From an uncultured Anaerococcus sp. (GTDB lineage Bacteria > Bacillota > Clostridia > Tissierellales > Peptoniphilaceae): a DNA stretch of 16,893 bases. The first letter of the stretch is position 1. Every line of letters starts with the position of its first letter. The DNA lies in the NCBI GenBank assembly GCA_943913325.1, contig CALTXP010000028.1, positions 1 through 16,893 of the forward strand. Direction: 5' to 3'. Positions 13,886 through 16,893 of this stretch are shown one piece after another. The notes beneath the pieces were generated by a model. The model worked only from the letters and a program-made list of their open reading frames with translations. It did no database searches and had not been told where the DNA came from. A program made the position numbers and the translations under genes.

Positions 13886-15811
13886 ATGCTATTTAGAACT
13901 ACAGATGAGCATGAAGCACTACGTAAAAAAGTTAGAGCTTTTGCTGAAGAGAAAGTAAAACCTATTGCTTTTGATCTTGATCAAAAAAATGAATTTCCAG
14001 ATGACATTGTAAAAGAAATGGGCGAATTAGGATTTATGGGTGTACCATATCCAAAAGAATATGGTGGAGCCGGCTTAGATGCTATTTCTTATGCTATCAC
14101 AGTAGAAGAATTATCTAGAGTTGATGGCGGAGTTGGAGTAATCTGTTCAGCTCATACATCATTAGGTTCTTGGCCAATCTTTGCTTATGGTACAGAAGAA
14201 CAAAAGAAAAAATACCTAACTCCTCTTGCAAGTGGTAAAAAATTAGGCGGATTTGGTCTTACAGAAGAAAACGCAGGTTCAGATGCAGGTGGTACAGAAA
14301 CTACAGCAGAGCTTGATGGAGATCATTACATACTCAACGGTAAAAAAATATTTATTACAAATGCACCAAAAGCTGATACTTATGTTGTATTTGCAGTAAC
14401 AACACCGGGTATAGGAACGCATGGTATTTCAGCTTTCATAGTAGAAAAGGAATTCGAAGGATTTACCTTCTCTGATCACTATGATAAATTAGGTATAAGA
14501 TCATCATCTACAGCTGAGCTACATTTTGACAACGTAAAAGTTCCTAAAGAAAACTTATTAGGTAAAGAAGGCCAAGGCTTTAAGATTGCCATGGAAACAC
14601 TTGATGGTGGTAGAATTGGTATAGCAAGTCAAGCTTTAGGTATAGGTCAAGGAGCTTATGAATCAGCCCTAGCTTATGCTAAAGAACGTGAACAATTTGG
14701 TATGCAAATAGCTCACTTACAAAGAAATACATTTAAACTTGCTGATATGGCCACATATCTACATGGTGCAAGACTTATGATTTACCATGCGGCAGATCTA
14801 AAAACTCATCACGAAAGATACTCTGCGGAAGCTGCTATGGCTAAACAAGTTGCATCAGACTTAGCTATGCAAATAACAACAGAAGCTATCCAACTTTACG
14901 GTGGTTCAGGATTTATTAAGGGTGTTGATGTAGAAAGATTCTTTAGAGATGCAAAAATCACTCAAATCTATGAAGGAACCAACGAAATTATGAGAGTTGT
15001 AGTTGGAGCTAACACAGTAGGTCGTCCTCCCAGAGTTAAAACAGTTGGAGGAAAATCTAAACAAGGCCCAATCGCAGGAGTTAGAAAAGGCGAAATCTTT
15101 GAGGGAGATCCTAAAGAGGCTGTTAAGAATTTAGTAGCTGCTCTTAAAAAAGACGGATACGACTTTACAGTAGGTATCGACCCATGGACACCAGTTACAG
15201 AAGCTGAAAGAATAGTAGTAGCAGGTCGTGGTATAGGTGAAAAAGAGAATATGAAACTTATAGAAGACTTAGCTTACCAAGCAGGTGCGGCTATATCATC
15301 ATCTAGACCAGTTGCAGAAACTCTTAAATATGTACCACTTGATAGATACGTAGGAATGAGTGGACAAAACTTCAAAAACAACTTATATATTGGTGTAGGA
15401 GTATCAGGAGCAGGACAACACTTAAAAGGTATCCGTGATGCATCTACAATAGTTGCAATTAATAACAGCAAAAACGCTCCAATATTTGCAAATGCAGACT
15501 ATGGTATAGTTGGAGACTTTAAAGAAGTATTACCATTATTAATAAAGGAATTAGACAATGGTGAAGAAAAGAAACCAGCTCCACCAATGAAAAAAGTTAA
15601 GAGAAGTAAACCTCGTAAGATGGCTCCAAAAGAAGATCTATATGTAGATTTAGGTTCAGGTTATGAATATGACCCAGAAGTAGGAGATCCAACTCAAGGT
15701 GTAGAACCAGGTACACCATTTGATAAGTTACCAGATAGCTGGGTTTCTCCAGTATCAGGTGAAGCAAAAGAAGAATTCATTAAAGTTGAATTCCCAGAGG
15801 ATAGAAAGTAG
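13886..15811 (+). CDS. Acyl-CoA dehydrogenase / ETF-alpha FAD domain / cysteine-less rubredoxin-like fusion
   Basis: This 641-aa flavoprotein fusion probably oxidises acyl-CoA or reduces enoyl-CoA (butyryl-CoA type). Residues 1-380 are a complete short-chain acyl-CoA dehydrogenase: FGLTEENAGSDAGG (123-136), catalytic Glu363 in YEGTNEI, and the QLYGGSGFIKGVDVERFFRD signature (336-355). Residues about 440-556 match the C-terminal FAD domain of ETF alpha (VAGRGIG, SSRPVAE, VGMSGQ, YIGVGVSGAGQH, VAINN, ANADYGIVGD); ETF-alpha domain I and ETF beta are absent. A basic Pro/Lys linker (561-580) leads to a rubredoxin-like domain (about 582-633: GYEYDPEVGDPTQG, PGTPF, LPDSWV). All four iron-ligand cysteines are replaced (Asp588, Ser591, Ser621, Ser624) with spacing intact. 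The flavodiiron gene 6 nt downstream suggests a shared electron path. Its promoter and Shine-Dalgarno are strong. Confidence 0.93.
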   Translation: MLFRTTDEHEALRKKVRAFAEEKVKPIAFDLDQKNEFPDDIVKEMGELGFMGVPYPKEYGGAGLDAISYAITVEELSRVDGGVGVICSAHTSLGSWPIFAYGTEEQKKKYLTPLASGKKLGGFGLTEENAGSDAGGTETTAELDGDHYILNGKKIFITNAPKADTYVVFAVTTPGIGTHGISAFIVEKEFEGFTFSDHYDKLGIRSSSTAELHFDNVKVPKENLLGKEGQGFKIAMETLDGGRIGIASQALGIGQGAYESALAYAKEREQFGMQIAHLQRNTFKLADMATYLHGARLMIYHAADLKTHHERYSAEAAMAKQVASDLAMQITTEAIQLYGGSGFIKGVDVERFFRDAKITQIYEGTNEIMRVVVGANTVGRPPRVKTVGGKSKQGPIAGVRKGEIFEGDPKEAVKNLVAALKKDGYDFTVGIDPWTPVTEAERIVVAGRGIGEKENMKLIEDLAYQAGAAISSSRPVAETLKYVPLDRYVGMSGQNFKNNLYIGVGVSGAGQHLKGIRDASTIVAINNSKNAPIFANADYGIVGDFKEVLPLLIKELDNGEEKKPAPPMKKVKRSKPRKMAPKEDLYVDLGSGYEYDPEVGDPTQGVEPGTPFDKLPDSWVSPVSGEAKEEFIKVEFPEDRK

Positions 15812-15817
15812 GCAAGT

Positions 15818-16893
15818 ATGTATACAGTTAGAAAAGTAACAGATGACTTATATTATGTAGGTGGGGATGATAGAAGACTAGCCCTATTTGAAAATATTTT
15901 TCCTATTCCAGAAGGAGTTTCCTACAATTCCTACTTACTAATGGATGAAAAAACAGTTTTAGTAGATGCAGTAGACTGGGCAATTACACGTGAATACATG
16001 TTAAATGTTGACCGTGTACTAGATGGACGTGACCTAGATTATCTTATAGTAAATCACATGGAGCCAGACCACTGTTCATCAATCGAGCTTATGCTACAAA
16101 AATATCCAAATCTTAAAATTATCTCAAGTGAAAAAGCTATTCTTTTCATGAGACAATTTGGATATCACGTAGATGATAGATATATCGAAGTAAAAGAAGG
16201 CGATACAATGAACTTTGGTAAGCATACCTTAGCTTTCGTAGAAGCACCAATGGTTCACTGGCCAGAAGTACTAATGACTTATGATACAACTGATGGAGTA
16301 TTATTCTCAGCAGATGCCTTTGGTTCATTTATAGCAAATAACGGTAGATTATTTGCAGATGAAGTAGACTGGGATCGTGACTATCTAGATGAAGCACGTC
16401 GTTATTACACAAATATAGTTGGAAAATACGGAACATTTGTACAAAAAGCTCTTGAAAAGGCAGGAGGGCTAGACATTAAATACATTTGTCCACTTCACGG
16501 ACTTGTATGGAGAGATGATTTTGGATATATCTTAGATAAATATACACATTGGTCAACCTATGAACCAGAAGAAGATGGTGTACTTATAGTATATGCATCT
16601 ATGTATGGTAATACAGAATTTGCAGCTCAAGCTCTAGCCGCAAAACTTTGTGAAGCAGGTATTACAAATATCAGCCTAAGAGATGTATCAAATACTCACG
16701 TTTCAGTTCTAATAGCAGAAGCCTTCAAATATTCAAATATAGTACTTGCATCAGTAACATACAACTTAGGTGTGTACCCACTAATGCAAAATTTTATAGA
16801 AGATATGAAAGCCTTAAACGTTCAAAATAGAGCTGTATCTATTATAGATAATGGTTCATGGGCTCCACAAGCAGCAGATAAGATGGAAAAATA
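15818..16893 (+). CDS. fprA: Flavodiiron protein (A-type flavoprotein FprA), 3' end beyond window
   Basis: This cytoplasmic enzyme family reduces O2 to water (or NO to N2O) using a di-iron site and FMN, normally fed by rubredoxin. The 358 visible codons are open to the window edge, so only the C-terminus (roughly 40-50 aa in the family) is missing. The N-terminal metallo-beta-lactamase domain (1 to about 250) has every iron ligand: His80, Glu82, Asp84 and His85 (NHMEPDHC), His147, Asp166 and His227 (CPLHG). The flavodoxin domain begins near residue 254, with the FMN phosphate loop YASMYGNTE (259-267). The ATG is 6 nt after the dehydrogenase stop, with a weak AGTAGG Shine-Dalgarno, implying coupling. 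It probably protects the oxygen-sensitive acyl-CoA pathway and could draw electrons from the fusion protein. Confidence 0.96.
   Translation, partial: MYTVRKVTDDLYYVGGDDRRLALFENIFPIPEGVSYNSYLLMDEKTVLVDAVDWAITREYMLNVDRVLDGRDLDYLIVNHMEPDHCSSIELMLQKYPNLKIISSEKAILFMRQFGYHVDDRYIEVKEGDTMNFGKHTLAFVEAPMVHWPEVLMTYDTTDGVLFSADAFGSFIANNGRLFADEVDWDRDYLDEARRYYTNIVGKYGTFVQKALEKAGGLDIKYICPLHGLVWRDDFGYILDKYTHWSTYEPEEDGVLIVYASMYGNTEFAAQALAAKLCEAGITNISLRDVSNTHVSVLIAEAFKYSNIVLASVTYNLGVYPLMQNFIEDMKALNVQNRAVSIIDNGSWAPQAADKMEK

Noticed and set aside
16146..16328. - strand 60-codon frame
   Set aside because: Shadow of the flavodiiron gene; iron ligand His147 is encoded here on the + strand.
1..16893. CRISPR array, tRNA or rRNA gene, transposase
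   Set aside because: I saw no regularly spaced repeats, no cloverleaf-like or rRNA-like segment, and no transposase frame on either strand; the only mobile-like sequence is the short inverted repeat at 9229-9317.

Overview
The window is AT-rich, densely packed bacterial DNA with every gene on the + strand. Strong Shine-Dalgarno sites, TTGACA/TATTAT promoters, T-box leaders and poly-T intrinsic terminators point to a low-GC anaerobic Firmicute. The acyl-CoA dehydrogenase/ETF fusion, the flavodiiron protein and the long eukaryote-like IleS fit a Peptoniphilaceae-type anaerobic coccus (Anaerococcus/Peptoniphilus/Finegoldia relatives). That placement is inferred from gene content, not from a marker gene.

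Layout: (1) 108-4067 carries an S41 C-terminal processing peptidase followed by two tandem MgtE-type Mg2+ transporters, ending at a hairpin terminator (4070-4098). (2) 4212-5559 carries an acyl-ACP thioesterase and an overlapping HD-domain hydrolase, ending at a terminator (5600-5626). (3) 5694-8686 is a methionine-uptake operon: promoter, T-box leader with an ATG specifier, a 41-codon small ORF overlapping metN, then metN, metI and metQ. (4) 8760-9215 encodes an unrecognised membrane-anchored protein, followed by an 89-nt MITE-like inverted repeat. (5) 9347-10367 carries a promoter with a perfect palindrome, a cysteine glutathione peroxidase and a small AMMECR1-like protein. (6) 10369-13805 carries a promoter, an isoleucine T-box-like leader (ATC specifier), ileS and a terminator. 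(7) 13826-16893 carries a consensus promoter, a 641-aa fusion of acyl-CoA dehydrogenase, ETF-alpha FAD domain and rubredoxin-like domain, and the start of a flavodiiron protein that runs off the window.

The most striking observation is in the last unit. The C-terminal rubredoxin-like domain keeps the fold signature and the exact ligand spacing of rubredoxin, but all four iron-ligand cysteines are replaced (Asp588, Ser591, Ser621, Ser624). Because the next gene encodes a flavodiiron protein, whose usual electron donor is rubredoxin, the pair suggests an acyl-CoA-to-O2/peroxide electron route in which the fused rubredoxin has become a metal-free docking or structural module. Other points worth a second look are the isoleucine leader without a canonical T-box core, the 41-aa ORF in the met operon, the palindrome in the gpx promoter and the MITE-like hairpin.
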